DNA of 64,000 nucleotides from SZUA-430 sp040080835 (GCA_040080835.1 JBEBHP010000013.1:62001-126000); one strand, 5' to 3'. Positions 42,797 through 52,293 are shown, counted from the stretch's first letter. Notes: generated from the sequence alone by a model not told the origin. A program made the numbers and translations.

Positions 42797-43746
42797 TGAC
42801 ACCGGATGCTGTGGTGGAGGCTTATGTCAGCGACGTTGCGCGGCGCTTGCCGCGCGCGAAGCGGAACGACGTTGCGTTGGAGCTGCAAGCGTTGCTCCGC
42901 GAAGAATTGCAAGGCAAAGCGGATGAGAGCGGCCGTGCGACAGACGAAGCGATGGCGCTCGAGCTCGTGCGCGCGTTCGGTTCGCCCGAGGACGTCGCCG
43001 AGCGTTATCGCCCCGCCGAATTCGTGATCGTTCCGACGACGCGCTCGAGAAAGTTCGCGGCGATCGCGCTTGGCGGCGTCGGCTTGCAGTGGCTCATCAC
43101 GCTGCCTGCGGCGTTGCTGAAGGAGCCGGGGCGCGAGGCCGTGGCACTCGGCGGATGGTGGCTCACGCACGGCATGGGTGCGCTGTGGTGGCCGGGCTTC
43201 ATGGTGACTGCCGCGATCGTCGCCGGCTGGGCACGCCACAGGTGGCCGCCGGCGCAGTCGACCACGTGGCGGCCGCGCGGACAAGACAACGATCGCATCA
43301 ATCGGACGCTGTGGGCCATCGGCGGCGTGGCGGCTGCGCTCGGTGTCGCCGCGGTGACCGGCGCGCAGTGGGCGTTCGAGCAGTTTCTGCCGCCTCAAGT
43401 CGGCGAAGCGTTCGCGTTCGATCCGGATTTCCTACTTCTCGGCGGCGCTGTGGTTGTGGCGATGTGGAGCTTTACGGCGCTTTCGTGCGCTATCGTGTTC
43501 TTCGAGGGACGTTGGCGCCCGCTCACGCGCAACGTCGATCTTGCACTCAGCACGATGTGGTTCGTGGCGCTCACGTGGCTGGTCGTGGGCCCACGGATCT
43601 ATCTCAGCCCGGTGACGGATGAGGGTGCGAAGGGCTGGATCTCGCTCGTCGCGCTCTTCGTGCTCATCGATCTTTGCGTGAAGATTTACCGGCGCGTGCA
43701 ACGCCCACGGACGGCGGCCGCGCTTGCCGCGATCGCCAAGACCTGA
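42793..43746 (+). CDS. HAAS-domain membrane protein
   Basis: 317 residues from ATG 42793, overlapping the PadR stop. Seen: an N-terminal helical HAAS-like (DUF1700-type) domain, VVEAYVSDVARRLPRAKRNDVALELQALLREELQ, ending AFGSPEDVAERYRP at about residue 75. A membrane region of several helices follows: one block near residues 90-150 and a second, DRINRTLWAIGGVAAALGV to VVGPRIYLSP. This second block is duplicated as the separate protein encoded next. Function not established; likely co-regulated with PadR. Confidence 0.75.
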   Translation: MMTPDAVVEAYVSDVARRLPRAKRNDVALELQALLREELQGKADESGRATDEAMALELVRAFGSPEDVAERYRPAEFVIVPTTRSRKFAAIALGGVGLQWLITLPAALLKEPGREAVALGGWWLTHGMGALWWPGFMVTAAIVAGWARHRWPPAQSTTWRPRGQDNDRINRTLWAIGGVAAALGVAAVTGAQWAFEQFLPPQVGEAFAFDPDFLLLGGAVVVAMWSFTALSCAIVFFEGRWRPLTRNVDLALSTMWFVALTWLVVGPRIYLSPVTDEGAKGWISLVALFVLIDLCVKIYRRVQRPRTAAALAAIAKT

Positions 43747-43777
43747 ACCCGCAACAATACGTGTGATGGAGAAAGTC

Positions 43778-44215
43778 ATGACTTATGCAACCACTGAAAC
43801 TGACAGAATCAATCGCATTGGCTGGGCCTTCGGCGCGTTCGCGGCCTTCGCCGGGGCCGGCGCGCTGATCAGTTCGCCGTGGCTGATGCCGGCGTTATGG
43901 CCAGGTGTGGGCAAGGCGTTCGCATTCGACCCGGACTTTCTGCCGATCGGCGGACCGCTTGTCGTCGGGATGTGGATGTTGAACGCGATGCTGAGTGCTG
44001 TCGTGTTCTCCGACGGTCGCTGGCGTCCCGTGACGCGGCACCTCGACATCGCACTCACCGCCCTTTGGGTGGTTGTGATGGCGTGGCTAGTGGTCGGTCC
44101 GCGAATTTTCCTGAACGCACCCAGCGACGAAGCTGCCAAGTTCTGGATTGCCGTCGTGCTCGTCATCGTTGTTCTGAGCACGATCCCGAAAATCCGTCGC
44201 GCGAGCCGTGGCTGA
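43778..44215 (+). CDS. small membrane protein duplicating the C-terminal half of its neighbour
   Basis: 145 residues from ATG 43778, preceded by GGAGAAAG; ATG 43766 is an alternative. Three to four membrane helices. The whole protein aligns with the second half of the HAAS-domain protein upstream: TDRINRIGWAFGAFAAFAG with NDRINRTLWAIGGVAAALG; GKAFAFDPDFLPIGGPLVV with GEAFAFDPDFLLLGGAVVV; GRWRPVTRHLDIALTALW with GRWRPLTRNVDLALSTMW; LVVGPRIFLNAPSDEAAKFW with LVVGPRIYLSPVTDEGAKGW. A clear intra-operon duplication of a membrane domain. No family recognised. Confidence 0.8.
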   Translation: MTYATTETDRINRIGWAFGAFAAFAGAGALISSPWLMPALWPGVGKAFAFDPDFLPIGGPLVVGMWMLNAMLSAVVFSDGRWRPVTRHLDIALTALWVVVMAWLVVGPRIFLNAPSDEAAKFWIAVVLVIVVLSTIPKIRRASRG

Positions 44216-44237
44216 TGGAGGCGGGTGCCGGCGAAAA

Positions 44238-46181
44238 TCAGCTCTTGAAGCCTACCCTCGCATGCGTGCCGTCGCAGAAGGGTTTGGTGGATGAGGCGCC
44301 GCAGCGGCAGAGCCTGGCGTTCTGGGCGCGGGTGATGGTGCGACCGGTGCCGGTGCAGATCTCGACATTGCCGAGCAGCTGCAGCGGGCCGTCCGCCAAA
44401 GGTTCAACTGAAAGCGAACCGCCGCGAAATTCGAGCGGATCGCTTGGGATCGTGACGGGTTCTCCCGTTGCAGCGAAGCCAGCCTTGATATGCGAGTTGT
44501 CGCAGAAGGGCTTGTTCTTCGACTGACCGCAGCGGCACAACGTGGCGCGTGTGATCTGCGTGCCGTTCATCGTGACATCTGCGCTGACAGCGTAAGGACC
44601 ATTCTCGCGCACGCGCACGACATTGACGTCCGGCGCGCGTTCATTCATGCCACCGTCGTGGCGCGCATAGGTGATGGCGCCGGACGGACAATTGTGGGCT
44701 ACGTGCACAAGGTGATCCAGCGTTGCTGCTTCGGGATGGATCCACTTGCCCGGCGTGTTGGCGCGGAACACGTTGGGCGCTTCGAGCACGCAGTGGCGTG
44801 AATGGATGCATCGGCTGGTATCAAAGCGAACAGTGATGTCCTTCGTGCCCGCGACATTCGGATCACTGGCGTCGTCCGCGGAAGCATTGATGGGTGACGC
44901 GGGACTTGCCTCGATACCCGCGACACGATCCACCGAAACAGAAATATGCTCTTCAAAGCGTGCGTGCAGTTCGTCGAAGCGATTGGCAAGCTTGCCGAGA
45001 CGCTCACCAAGGCCGTTCAGCGGGACGCGCTTTTCAAGAGCCAGGCTCGCGTCGGCAAGTTCCCGGGTGCGCTCGCTCAGGATCTGCCCGGCACAGCTTT
45101 GCACCAGCTGGCCGGTCGAACGCGGCAGTGAAAATGTCAGGCCGCCAGTTGCGACGCCTCCTGATGCGGACAGCCTGGTCGCCGCTTCGCCTGTCATCTG
45201 AAGCGCGTACATCAGTTCGGTTGCACCTATCGCGAGCCCCGCCCGCAACTCTCGCGGCAGGGGCGCTGGCGAGAAGACCTGCGCGAGCGCGCGCATCATC
45301 AGGGCATAGAGCGCGTTGCCCAGGTCGACGGCCTTTGCAGCCAGCGGATCAACAATGGCGGTCAACCCGTCACGTTCCGCCAGTGAAGGATTGGCGACGA
45401 CCGGACGCGACGGCCTGAAGCCGGGCCTCGCCTGCTGCATCACCATGAGTTCGGCCTTGATCGCTGCAAAGCGCGCGTAGTGCGACGTTTCACTGTGGGC
45501 AGGCGCGCCTTCGCCCTGCGTCACGATCTCTTCGATGGCGCGCTTTGCCGTTTCCAGGTTTGTGACCTTGAAGAGACCCGGCAAACCGAACTCCGATCCG
45601 CCCACCTGTGCCTGATCGTGACCGACGAAAACCCTGTCCTCGCCCCACGCCTTTGTGAGCTCGATCAGTCCCTGAAGGACTCCATGATAAAGGTGTCCCT
45701 GGCTGACATAGTCCTGGGCGGCCGGCGAAAGCAGATCGGGTCGCGCGGCGCGGTGATAGTGGTGTGCATGGTCAAAGCCCCTGCCGTCCGAGATGTCCAG
45801 ACCTTCGGGTCTTTCAATGTAGAGAAAATGATCGAGTGCTTCCGCCGAGAACGGCTTCAGCTGCATGATGACGTCAGCTGGAAAGTGACCGGGCTTTACC
45901 GGAAACTCGGGCTTCCACAAATGCGGCGCTGCGCCAAGGGCGGCCAGCAGATTGTTCACCAGGCACAGGTGAAGCATTTCCTCACGCGCCACCTGGCGCA
46001 ATGATGCGCGCCAGCGTTCGATTGCTTCAAGCTCTGCCGCGCTGACGCCCTCGGACTGATCGCGTTTCAGCGACCACATGGCATAAAGATACGTGCACAT
46101 GACCGCGTGCTCGAATTCCGCAGCCTCGCAGAGGAGGTAGATCAGTTCTTCGCGGTCCTGAATGATGATATTCGTGGGCAT
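44238..46181 (-). CDS. ferritin-like / [4Fe-4S] / double CDGSH iron-sulfur fusion protein
   Basis: 647 residues from ATG 46181. Domains in order: a ferritin-like helical bundle of the VioB/iminophenyl-pyruvate dimer synthase type (residues about 10-240: CEAAEFEHAVMCTYLYAMWSLK and REEMLHLCLVNNLLAALG with the E..H carboxylate-His pattern). Then a helical middle part (about 300-450) and a divergent Fer4-like segment (FDTSRCIHSRHCVLEAPNVF, VAHNCPSGAITYARHD) near residues 470-530. Then two CDGSH [2Fe-2S] motifs: CRCGQSKNKPFCDNSH (Cys549, Cys551, Cys560, His564) and CRCGASSTKPFCDGTH (Cys625, Cys627, Cys636, His640). Likely a redox enzyme, substrate unknown. Confidence 0.85.
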   Translation of the reverse strand: MPTNIIIQDREELIYLLCEAAEFEHAVMCTYLYAMWSLKRDQSEGVSAAELEAIERWRASLRQVAREEMLHLCLVNNLLAALGAAPHLWKPEFPVKPGHFPADVIMQLKPFSAEALDHFLYIERPEGLDISDGRGFDHAHHYHRAARPDLLSPAAQDYVSQGHLYHGVLQGLIELTKAWGEDRVFVGHDQAQVGGSEFGLPGLFKVTNLETAKRAIEEIVTQGEGAPAHSETSHYARFAAIKAELMVMQQARPGFRPSRPVVANPSLAERDGLTAIVDPLAAKAVDLGNALYALMMRALAQVFSPAPLPRELRAGLAIGATELMYALQMTGEAATRLSASGGVATGGLTFSLPRSTGQLVQSCAGQILSERTRELADASLALEKRVPLNGLGERLGKLANRFDELHARFEEHISVSVDRVAGIEASPASPINASADDASDPNVAGTKDITVRFDTSRCIHSRHCVLEAPNVFRANTPGKWIHPEAATLDHLVHVAHNCPSGAITYARHDGGMNERAPDVNVVRVRENGPYAVSADVTMNGTQITRATLCRCGQSKNKPFCDNSHIKAGFAATGEPVTIPSDPLEFRGGSLSVEPLADGPLQLLGNVEICTGTGRTITRAQNARLCRCGASSTKPFCDGTHARVGFKS

Positions 46182-46274
46182 GGGTGTCTGAACAGATCCG
46201 CTGCGAAATGGTTTGCTTGCAACACTACTATATAGAATGGCAATTTCGTTCCAGCAGGCAATGAACAAGATCCC

Positions 46275-47426
46275 ATGCTTACGAAAATAGCCGTTTCCGG
46301 ATACCGGTCACTGAGGGACGTTACGCTGTCTCTCGAAAGGCTCAACCTGATCACGGGCCCCAACGGGTCCGGAAAATCCAGTCTTTATCGCGCGATCGCA
46401 CTTTTGGCGTCAGCCGCACAGGGTCGAGTTGTTGCATCGCTCGCAGCCGAGGGAGGTCTCAGTTCCACGTTGTGGGCTGGGCCCGAGCAGATTTCGCGCT
46501 CGATGAAATCGGGCGAGCATGAGATTGAGGGCACGGTGCGCCAGGCACCTGTCGCGCTAAAGCTTGGGTTTTCCAGCGACGACCTGGGATATGCCATTGA
46601 TCTCGGTTTGCCCGTTCCGGGTCGAACCCTGTTCTCGCACGATCCCGAGATCAAAATTGAGACGGTGTGGGCTGGCGAGGTGCTGAGGCCGAGCAGCATT
46701 CTTGCCATGCGCAAGGGGCCCGCCGTTACGGCGACCACTGCAAAAAGCAAGCGGAAGTTGCTTCGATCAGACCTTGCGCCATTCGAAAGCATGATGATGC
46801 AAGCGGTGAGTCCTTCAGACGCTCCCGAATTGCTGGAACTGCGAGAACGAATGCGTGGCTGGCGGTTTTATGATCACCTTCGAACGGATCGTAGCGCCGC
46901 GGCGCGGTCCCCCCAGATCGGTACGCGCACAACTGTGCTTTCGGATGATGGTTCGGACCTGGCGGCCGCGGTTCAGACGATTTTCGAGATCGGGGATGTT
47001 GAAGGTTTCCGGGATGCGATTTCCGACGCGTTTCCGGGAAGCGTCGTCGAGGTCGATACGTTCAACGGCCTGTTTGAGCTTTCCTTGCGCCAGAATGGGC
47101 TGCTTCGTCCGCTCAAGGCTGCTGAACTCTCCGACGGCACGCTGCGCTACCTGTTGCTTGCTGCCGCATTGATGACACCGAGACCACCTACTCTCATGGT
47201 ACTGAACGAACCTGAAACCAGCTTGCATCGGGACCTGCTTGCGCCGCTTGGCCGTCTCATCGTGCGTGCAAGTGCGCAGTCGCAAGTCATTGTGGTCACT
47301 CACGCCCAGCCGCTGGTCGAGGCACTTTCTGGTGAAGGTGCCAAATGTTTCGGCCTGAAGAAGGATTTCGGCGAGACGTTCATCGAGCAACATGAGCATG
47401 TGCGCTGGGAGTGGCCAAGCCGATGA
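46275..47426 (+). CDS. RecF/OLD-like AAA ATPase (COG4637 type)
   Basis: 383-residue single-chain ABC/SMC-like ATPase. Seen: Walker A TGPNGSGKSS (residues 27-36), the start ISGYRSL-like KIAVSGYRSLRDVTLSLERLN, a signature-like region AAELSDGTLRYLLLAAAL, Walker B TLMVLNEPETSLH (about residues 306-318) and the His-switch QVIVVTHAQPLVEAL. No nuclease domain (TOPRIM) is attached. Members occur both as housekeeping orphans and in phage-defence contexts. It is followed after 13 bp by the M28-like gene, suggesting a two-gene unit; divergent from the ferritin-CDGSH gene. Confidence 0.88.
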   Translation: MLTKIAVSGYRSLRDVTLSLERLNLITGPNGSGKSSLYRAIALLASAAQGRVVASLAAEGGLSSTLWAGPEQISRSMKSGEHEIEGTVRQAPVALKLGFSSDDLGYAIDLGLPVPGRTLFSHDPEIKIETVWAGEVLRPSSILAMRKGPAVTATTAKSKRKLLRSDLAPFESMMMQAVSPSDAPELLELRERMRGWRFYDHLRTDRSAAARSPQIGTRTTVLSDDGSDLAAAVQTIFEIGDVEGFRDAISDAFPGSVVEVDTFNGLFELSLRQNGLLRPLKAAELSDGTLRYLLLAAALMTPRPPTLMVLNEPETSLHRDLLAPLGRLIVRASAQSQVIVVTHAQPLVEALSGEGAKCFGLKKDFGETFIEQHEHVRWEWPSR

Positions 47427-47439
47427 ACATTCAACAACG

Positions 47440-48654
47440 ATGACCGACGTTCTTGAACATGATGCTGGCAGGAAGCTCTTTGCCGATGTCCTGAAGTATG
47501 AACTCTTCGGGAACCATCGCGTGGGTTCTCCAGGTGCGAGACTGGCGCTTGAGTGGATCGCAGCGGAACTATCGCGCGCGGGGCTTGTCGTGTCGTCGCA
47601 AGACTTCGTGGTGCCCCGGCAGTATGAATTCGAGAACGGCGTCCTGCTGACCGGCAGCGGCTCATGTCCCGTTGTTCCGCACTGGTGGCCGCCCGAAAGC
47701 CACTCAAGTTTCGAACTGACAGCGCCTGTCGCAAGCAGTGGCAGCGCCCGCGGCAAGTTCGCTCTCGCAACGCTTGCGTATGACCAGGGTGCCTATCTTG
47801 GAGCAGCCCAGCGCGCCACGCTTGAGGCCGCGTTTGCACGCGAGCCCGCCGCAGTGCTTCTCACGATCGAGCATCCGAGTTCAGAGATTTTCACGTACAA
47901 TGTTTCGCAGGAAGACAGGCCATGGCCGGTGCCTGTCATTCTGGTGGCACCCAGGGATCAGCCATTGCTGAAGACCGCGCAGACTTCCGGACAGCAAATC
48001 ACGGTCCGTGTGAACGGCGCCTATCACCACAAGGTTGCTGCACGGAATGTCATTGGCCAGTGCAACGGCGGCGCAAAGCGCAGCATCGTCATTTCCACGC
48101 CGGTCACAAGCTGGTTCACCAGCACGTGCGAACGTGGCCCCGGCATCGCCTGCCTGCTGGCTATTGCAAGGCAAGTGAATACGCGTTGGCCGCGCGCCAA
48201 TTTCATCTTTGCCGCCACAAGCGGACACGAAGTCGGACATGGGGGCATGGAGAAATTCATCGAGTGTGGCGCCCCGACGCCTGAGGCAACGGACGTGTGG
48301 ATTCATCTTGGTGCGTCGTTGGCCTGTTACGGCTGGCATTCAGAAGCCGGTCAGTGGGTGCGCGATGACGTCGTCGATGTACGGCGACGCGTCATGCTCC
48401 GCTCGCAGGAAATTGCCGGTATCGCCAACCGATGCTTTTCCTCGATCGGAGGAATGACGCTCACGGGCGAGGCCGCTGCCGTCGGCGAACTGCGCGAGGT
48501 GCACCGTGCGGGCTACGAGCGCTTCGTCGGCATGGCTGGATCGCATACCTTCTTCCACACGCCAACCGACAACTCCGGGACGACTGGTGCCGAAATTCTG
48601 TCTCCGGTGCTTGCAGCGTTCGAACAATTGATCGACGTCGTCACAGCCTGCTGA
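47440..48654 (+). CDS. M28-like peptidase homologue with altered metal ligands
   Basis: 404 residues from ATG 47440. The fold resembles M28 aminopeptidases: an N-terminal helix with HRVGSPGARLALEWIAAELSRAGL, a PA-like inserted domain (about residues 100-200), then the catalytic half. The usual ligands appear changed: HYD becomes STPVTS, GADDNxSG becomes STCERGPG, the catalytic Glu-Glu pair becomes GHEVGHGG, and the next Asp lies in an IHLGA segment. Only Glu in GHE and the late His in FFHTPTDN match. No signal peptide, so cytosolic. Either a pseudoenzyme or a differently metallated one. Confidence 0.7.
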   Translation: MTDVLEHDAGRKLFADVLKYELFGNHRVGSPGARLALEWIAAELSRAGLVVSSQDFVVPRQYEFENGVLLTGSGSCPVVPHWWPPESHSSFELTAPVASSGSARGKFALATLAYDQGAYLGAAQRATLEAAFAREPAAVLLTIEHPSSEIFTYNVSQEDRPWPVPVILVAPRDQPLLKTAQTSGQQITVRVNGAYHHKVAARNVIGQCNGGAKRSIVISTPVTSWFTSTCERGPGIACLLAIARQVNTRWPRANFIFAATSGHEVGHGGMEKFIECGAPTPEATDVWIHLGASLACYGWHSEAGQWVRDDVVDVRRRVMLRSQEIAGIANRCFSSIGGMTLTGEAAAVGELREVHRAGYERFVGMAGSHTFFHTPTDNSGTTGAEILSPVLAAFEQLIDVVTAC

Positions 48655-48698
48655 TGTGATATAGGCATGTAACCATTTCATGGAACATGGGGCCACCG

Positions 48699-49697
48699 AT
48701 GCTTGCCAAACATCCGCGCGTGAAGCTTGCCCACCTGCCGACGCCGCTGGAACGCATGGATCGGTTGCGGGCCGCGCTCGGACCTCACTGTCCGACACTC
48801 TATGTCAAGCGAGATGACTGCACGGGGCTGGCCACCGGTGGCAACAAGACGCGCAAACTGGAATTCCTGATGGGAGAAGCGCTCGCGCAAGGTGCGAACG
48901 CTGTCATCACCTTTGGGGCCGTTCAGTCAAATCATGCAAGGCAGACGGCCGCAGCCGCAGCCAGACTTGGACTTCTGTGTGATCTCATTCTCATCGACAT
49001 GGTCGACAATGATGCCCCGGCCTATGCGACCAATGGCAATGTCCTGCTGGACCGGCTTCTGGGCGCGCGCGTGCACACCGTGCGAAGCGAGCGTTCTGCT
49101 GCCAAGCTGCAGGCAATCATGGCGGAGCATGCAGCGGGGGCACGCAAGTGTTACGTCGTGCCCATTGGCGGGTCGAATGCCGTCGGCTCACTGGGGTATG
49201 TGGAAGCCTTTATCGAAGTCACTGGCCAAGCCGCGTCTCTTGACATCCGCGTTGACGCGATCGTGCATGCATCTTCGAGCTGTGGAACCCAGGCCGGCCT
49301 GATTGCTGGCGCGACGCTGATGATGAGTCCAACCAAAATCATGGGCGTGAATGTCTACAGAAAGAGCGGCGCCGACATTGCATCGGCCGCGCACGCGCAA
49401 GCTCTTGATACGCTGGTGCTCGTTGCCGGCGCTCCACAACAGATCGCAGACCGTGTCCACGTTATCGACGGCCATGTGGGGGACGCTTACGGCATCCCGA
49501 CAGCTGCCATGCAGGAAGCCGTCCTGATGACCGCCCAGACCGAAGGCCTGCTGCTTGATCCCGTCTATTCCGGGAAGGCGATGGCGGCCCTCATCGCGCA
49601 TGTCCGAAGTGGAAAGTTTACGCGGGATCAAAACGTAGTTTTCCTTCACACGGGCGGGTCGGCAGCTCTGTCTGCCTATGTGGATGCGTTTGACTGA
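48699..49697 (+). CDS. D-cysteine desulfhydrase / ACC deaminase-family PLP enzyme
   Basis: Fold-type II PLP enzyme, about 332 residues (ATG 48699; ATG 48687 is equally possible). Seen: LAHLPTPLERMDRL, VKRDDCTGLATGGNKTRKLEFL with the Schiff-base Lys of GGNK, ITFGAVQSNHARQTAAAAARLGL, VVPIGGSNAVGSLGYVEA and ASSSCGTQAGLIAG. The pattern is that of D-cysteine desulfhydrase (DcyD), which breaks D-cysteine to pyruvate, sulfide and ammonia; ACC deaminase is the alternative. It starts about 45 bp after the M28-like gene in the same direction. Confidence 0.9.
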   Translation: MLAKHPRVKLAHLPTPLERMDRLRAALGPHCPTLYVKRDDCTGLATGGNKTRKLEFLMGEALAQGANAVITFGAVQSNHARQTAAAAARLGLLCDLILIDMVDNDAPAYATNGNVLLDRLLGARVHTVRSERSAAKLQAIMAEHAAGARKCYVVPIGGSNAVGSLGYVEAFIEVTGQAASLDIRVDAIVHASSSCGTQAGLIAGATLMMSPTKIMGVNVYRKSGADIASAAHAQALDTLVLVAGAPQQIADRVHVIDGHVGDAYGIPTAAMQEAVLMTAQTEGLLLDPVYSGKAMAALIAHVRSGKFTRDQNVVFLHTGGSAALSAYVDAFD

Positions 49698-49885
49698 AAG
49701 CAATCGGGCGGAAACCATTCTGTCCGGCACGCGCCGAGCGACGACGAAGTTCATCATTTGGTTACCACTCGACCAGTGCGTTTGCTGCACAGGGCTTGCG
49801 TTTGTGTCAAGTTTTTGGTCGTGCGAACACCAAGTATTAGTCCGCAACGGGGCAATATCATGGCTCGTTTCTCCCGGAGCCCACC

Positions 49886-52288
49886 ATGTCCCTTTCCACT
49901 CGCGCCGCATCGCTGTTTCTCGGCACCTGTCTTCTGCCGCTGGCGGCAACCGCCGAGACTGCCAACTCTCCGGCGTGGGTTTATGGGCAGTCACTCGAGC
50001 ATTCGGACACGATCAATGAAAAGGCGCAGTGGCTCGTCGATTATGATGGCGTGACGGATCAGGCAATCCGGGTCAATCGTCACCGGACGAGAACCCCTCC
50101 GCCACCGACACCTACGCCGACACCATCGCCGACGCCGAACAATACCGGCGCCGGCATCCTGGTGGGTGTGGTTGACACAGGAATCTTTCTTGCACATCCG
50201 GAATTTTCCGGACGCATCGCAGTCGGCGGTACCTGCTTTGGAGGTACAACGGTGTGCTCAGGTGCTGCAGCACAGGGCAATGACAACAATGGCCATGGCA
50301 CGCACGTCGCCGGGATCATTGGCGCGGCCGCAAATGGCACGGGTACTACGGGAGTGGCTCCCGGCGTCTCACTGCTTGCCGTGAAGGTTCTGGACGCTTC
50401 AGGCAGCGGCTCATACACTGCTGTTGCGCAAGGCATTACCTATGCAGCGTCCAAGGGCGCGCGCGTCATCAGCATGAGCCTTGGCGGCTCGTCACCATCC
50501 ACCACGCTGCTGACGCCGCTGCAAACAGCCGCTACATCTGCCGTGATCGTGGCTGCCGCAGGCAATAGCGGCAATGCGCTTGCGCCGGGTTATCCTGCCG
50601 CCTATGCCACGCAGGCCGGTGTCGTTGGCAGCATGATCATCGTCGGGTCAGTCAATTCCTCGAACGTCATTTCAACTTTTTCGCAGACACCGGGCAATGG
50701 TGGCTGCGTGGCAGTTGGCGGCAAGACCACGTGCTTCAAGGATGTCTTCCTCGTTGCACCGGGCGAACGCATTCTGTCGACCTACCTGAACAATGGCTAC
50801 GCCACGATGTCGGGCACTTCGATGGCAACGCCTTATGTTTCGGGCGTGGCCGCACGCGTCATGGGCGCATCGCCGTTCCTTACCAACAAGCAAGTAGTTG
50901 ACATCCTGTTCCAGTCAGCAACCGACCTTGGAACCGCCGGTACCGACGCAGTCTACGGCCGTGGGCTTGTCAATCTGAACGCTGCGCTGGCGCCGCTTGG
51001 GTCCCTTTCGATCGCGACTTCCGGTTCGACGCCTGGCACGGCAAGCGGAACCGGAGAGGTTTCAGGTTCAGGCATCTCGGGCACGCTGTCCGCTGGGTTG
51101 CGGAACTCGAGCATCGCCAGAAACGCAATGTTCTTTGACTCGTTTGGTCGCGACTACAAAACTGACCTGACGGGTTCAATTGTCAGCAGTGCCGTCAGCC
51201 TCGCTGACGTCGTCACGCAGGCACCGTGGTCTTCGCAGTTCGTGTCCTATGCGGCCAATGGCTACAGCGTCAGCGGCTTTGTTTCGGACGACGTCCAGAA
51301 TTCCGTCGCATCGCTTGGCTTCACGCAGAACCACGAGCATGACATCAACGACATGGTCGTACGCACGAAGCTCTCCGACAGCTCGACGATGACGTTCGGA
51401 CACAATGCGTCGCTGACCGGCCGCATCAACCAGCTTGACCTCTCGGCTGACCAGAATTTTACGGGCCTTTTCATGTCGGCTTCGGCAATGAACTCGCCCT
51501 ATCTTGCGCTTTCGAGTGGTGGCAACTTTGCCTCGGCTGCCGTGAGCATGGGTGACGACCTCACCTTCTCGTTTGGTCACGCGCGCAACGAACAGGCAGC
51601 GGAGTCCAGCTATGTCACAGACGTCATGGCTGATGACCGCATGCTTGCGAAGCTCACGCAGGACACCGATCACCAGCGTTCGGCGCAGAATACCGTTGCG
51701 TCGGTCAACTGGAACTTCACGTCTTGGGGCACAGCTGGCCTGACGGCCGCCTATACAGAAGAAGACAACAGTCTCCTGGGATCAACGGAACAGGGTGCAC
51801 TTGCCCTCACCTCGACGGCGTCGACAACGTCGGTCGGTGCTGGCGTGCGCTTTGATCTGGGCGATCAGTGGGCTGCGTCGGCATCATGGAGCATGGGCAA
51901 GACGCAGGCGTCGCCGATGTCCGGCGGCCTGGTGCAGAGTTTCTCCGACATCGAAAGCCAGGCTTACGGGCTTGCGATTTCGAAGACCGGCGTGTTTGCG
52001 GACGACGACAGTGTTGGCTTTGCGGTGTCGCGCCCGCTCCATATCACCAGTGGTACTGCTGTCATCCATGCCTCAACCGGCGTGACGGACGGCCGCGAGA
52101 TCATCTATTCGGACGAGACGGTTGCGCTTGCGAGTGCGACGCCTGAAACGGATTTCGAGGCCGGGTACACTTCGAAACTCTCGGAAGATACGACGTTGCA
52201 GGCCAATTTTATCTATCAGCAAAATGTGGCTGGTGATTCAAATCAGGATGCCGTTGCCGGCCTTGTGACACTGAAGACGCGCTGGTAA
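49886..52288 (+). CDS. autotransporter-type subtilisin-like protease (S8)
   Basis: 800 residues. Signal peptide (residues 1-23, ending ATA), a short propeptide-like region, a Pro/Thr linker (about residues 70-86), then the S8 domain with a complete triad: Asp97 (VGVVDTGIF), His137 (NNGHGTHVAGI), Ser312 (MSGTSMATPYVSG) and the oxyanion Asn in AAAGNSGNA. After about residue 370 a Ser/Gly-rich passage leads to some 400 residues of alternating hydrophobic/polar strands ending VTLKTRW. This is consistent with a self-export beta-barrel and its C-terminal aromatic. Four Cys in the protease domain. Start codon preceded by GGAG. Confidence 0.87.
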   Translation: MSLSTRAASLFLGTCLLPLAATAETANSPAWVYGQSLEHSDTINEKAQWLVDYDGVTDQAIRVNRHRTRTPPPPTPTPTPSPTPNNTGAGILVGVVDTGIFLAHPEFSGRIAVGGTCFGGTTVCSGAAAQGNDNNGHGTHVAGIIGAAANGTGTTGVAPGVSLLAVKVLDASGSGSYTAVAQGITYAASKGARVISMSLGGSSPSTTLLTPLQTAATSAVIVAAAGNSGNALAPGYPAAYATQAGVVGSMIIVGSVNSSNVISTFSQTPGNGGCVAVGGKTTCFKDVFLVAPGERILSTYLNNGYATMSGTSMATPYVSGVAARVMGASPFLTNKQVVDILFQSATDLGTAGTDAVYGRGLVNLNAALAPLGSLSIATSGSTPGTASGTGEVSGSGISGTLSAGLRNSSIARNAMFFDSFGRDYKTDLTGSIVSSAVSLADVVTQAPWSSQFVSYAANGYSVSGFVSDDVQNSVASLGFTQNHEHDINDMVVRTKLSDSSTMTFGHNASLTGRINQLDLSADQNFTGLFMSASAMNSPYLALSSGGNFASAAVSMGDDLTFSFGHARNEQAAESSYVTDVMADDRMLAKLTQDTDHQRSAQNTVASVNWNFTSWGTAGLTAAYTEEDNSLLGSTEQGALALTSTASTTSVGAGVRFDLGDQWAASASWSMGKTQASPMSGGLVQSFSDIESQAYGLAISKTGVFADDDSVGFAVSRPLHITSGTAVIHASTGVTDGREIIYSDETVALASATPETDFEAGYTSKLSEDTTLQANFIYQQNVAGDSNQDAVAGLVTLKTRW

Positions 52289-52293
52289 CGGAC

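Noticed and set aside
46815..47756. 313-codon minus-strand frame opposite the ATPase and M28-like genes
   Set aside because: Antisense to recognised proteins, with no domain and unnatural composition.
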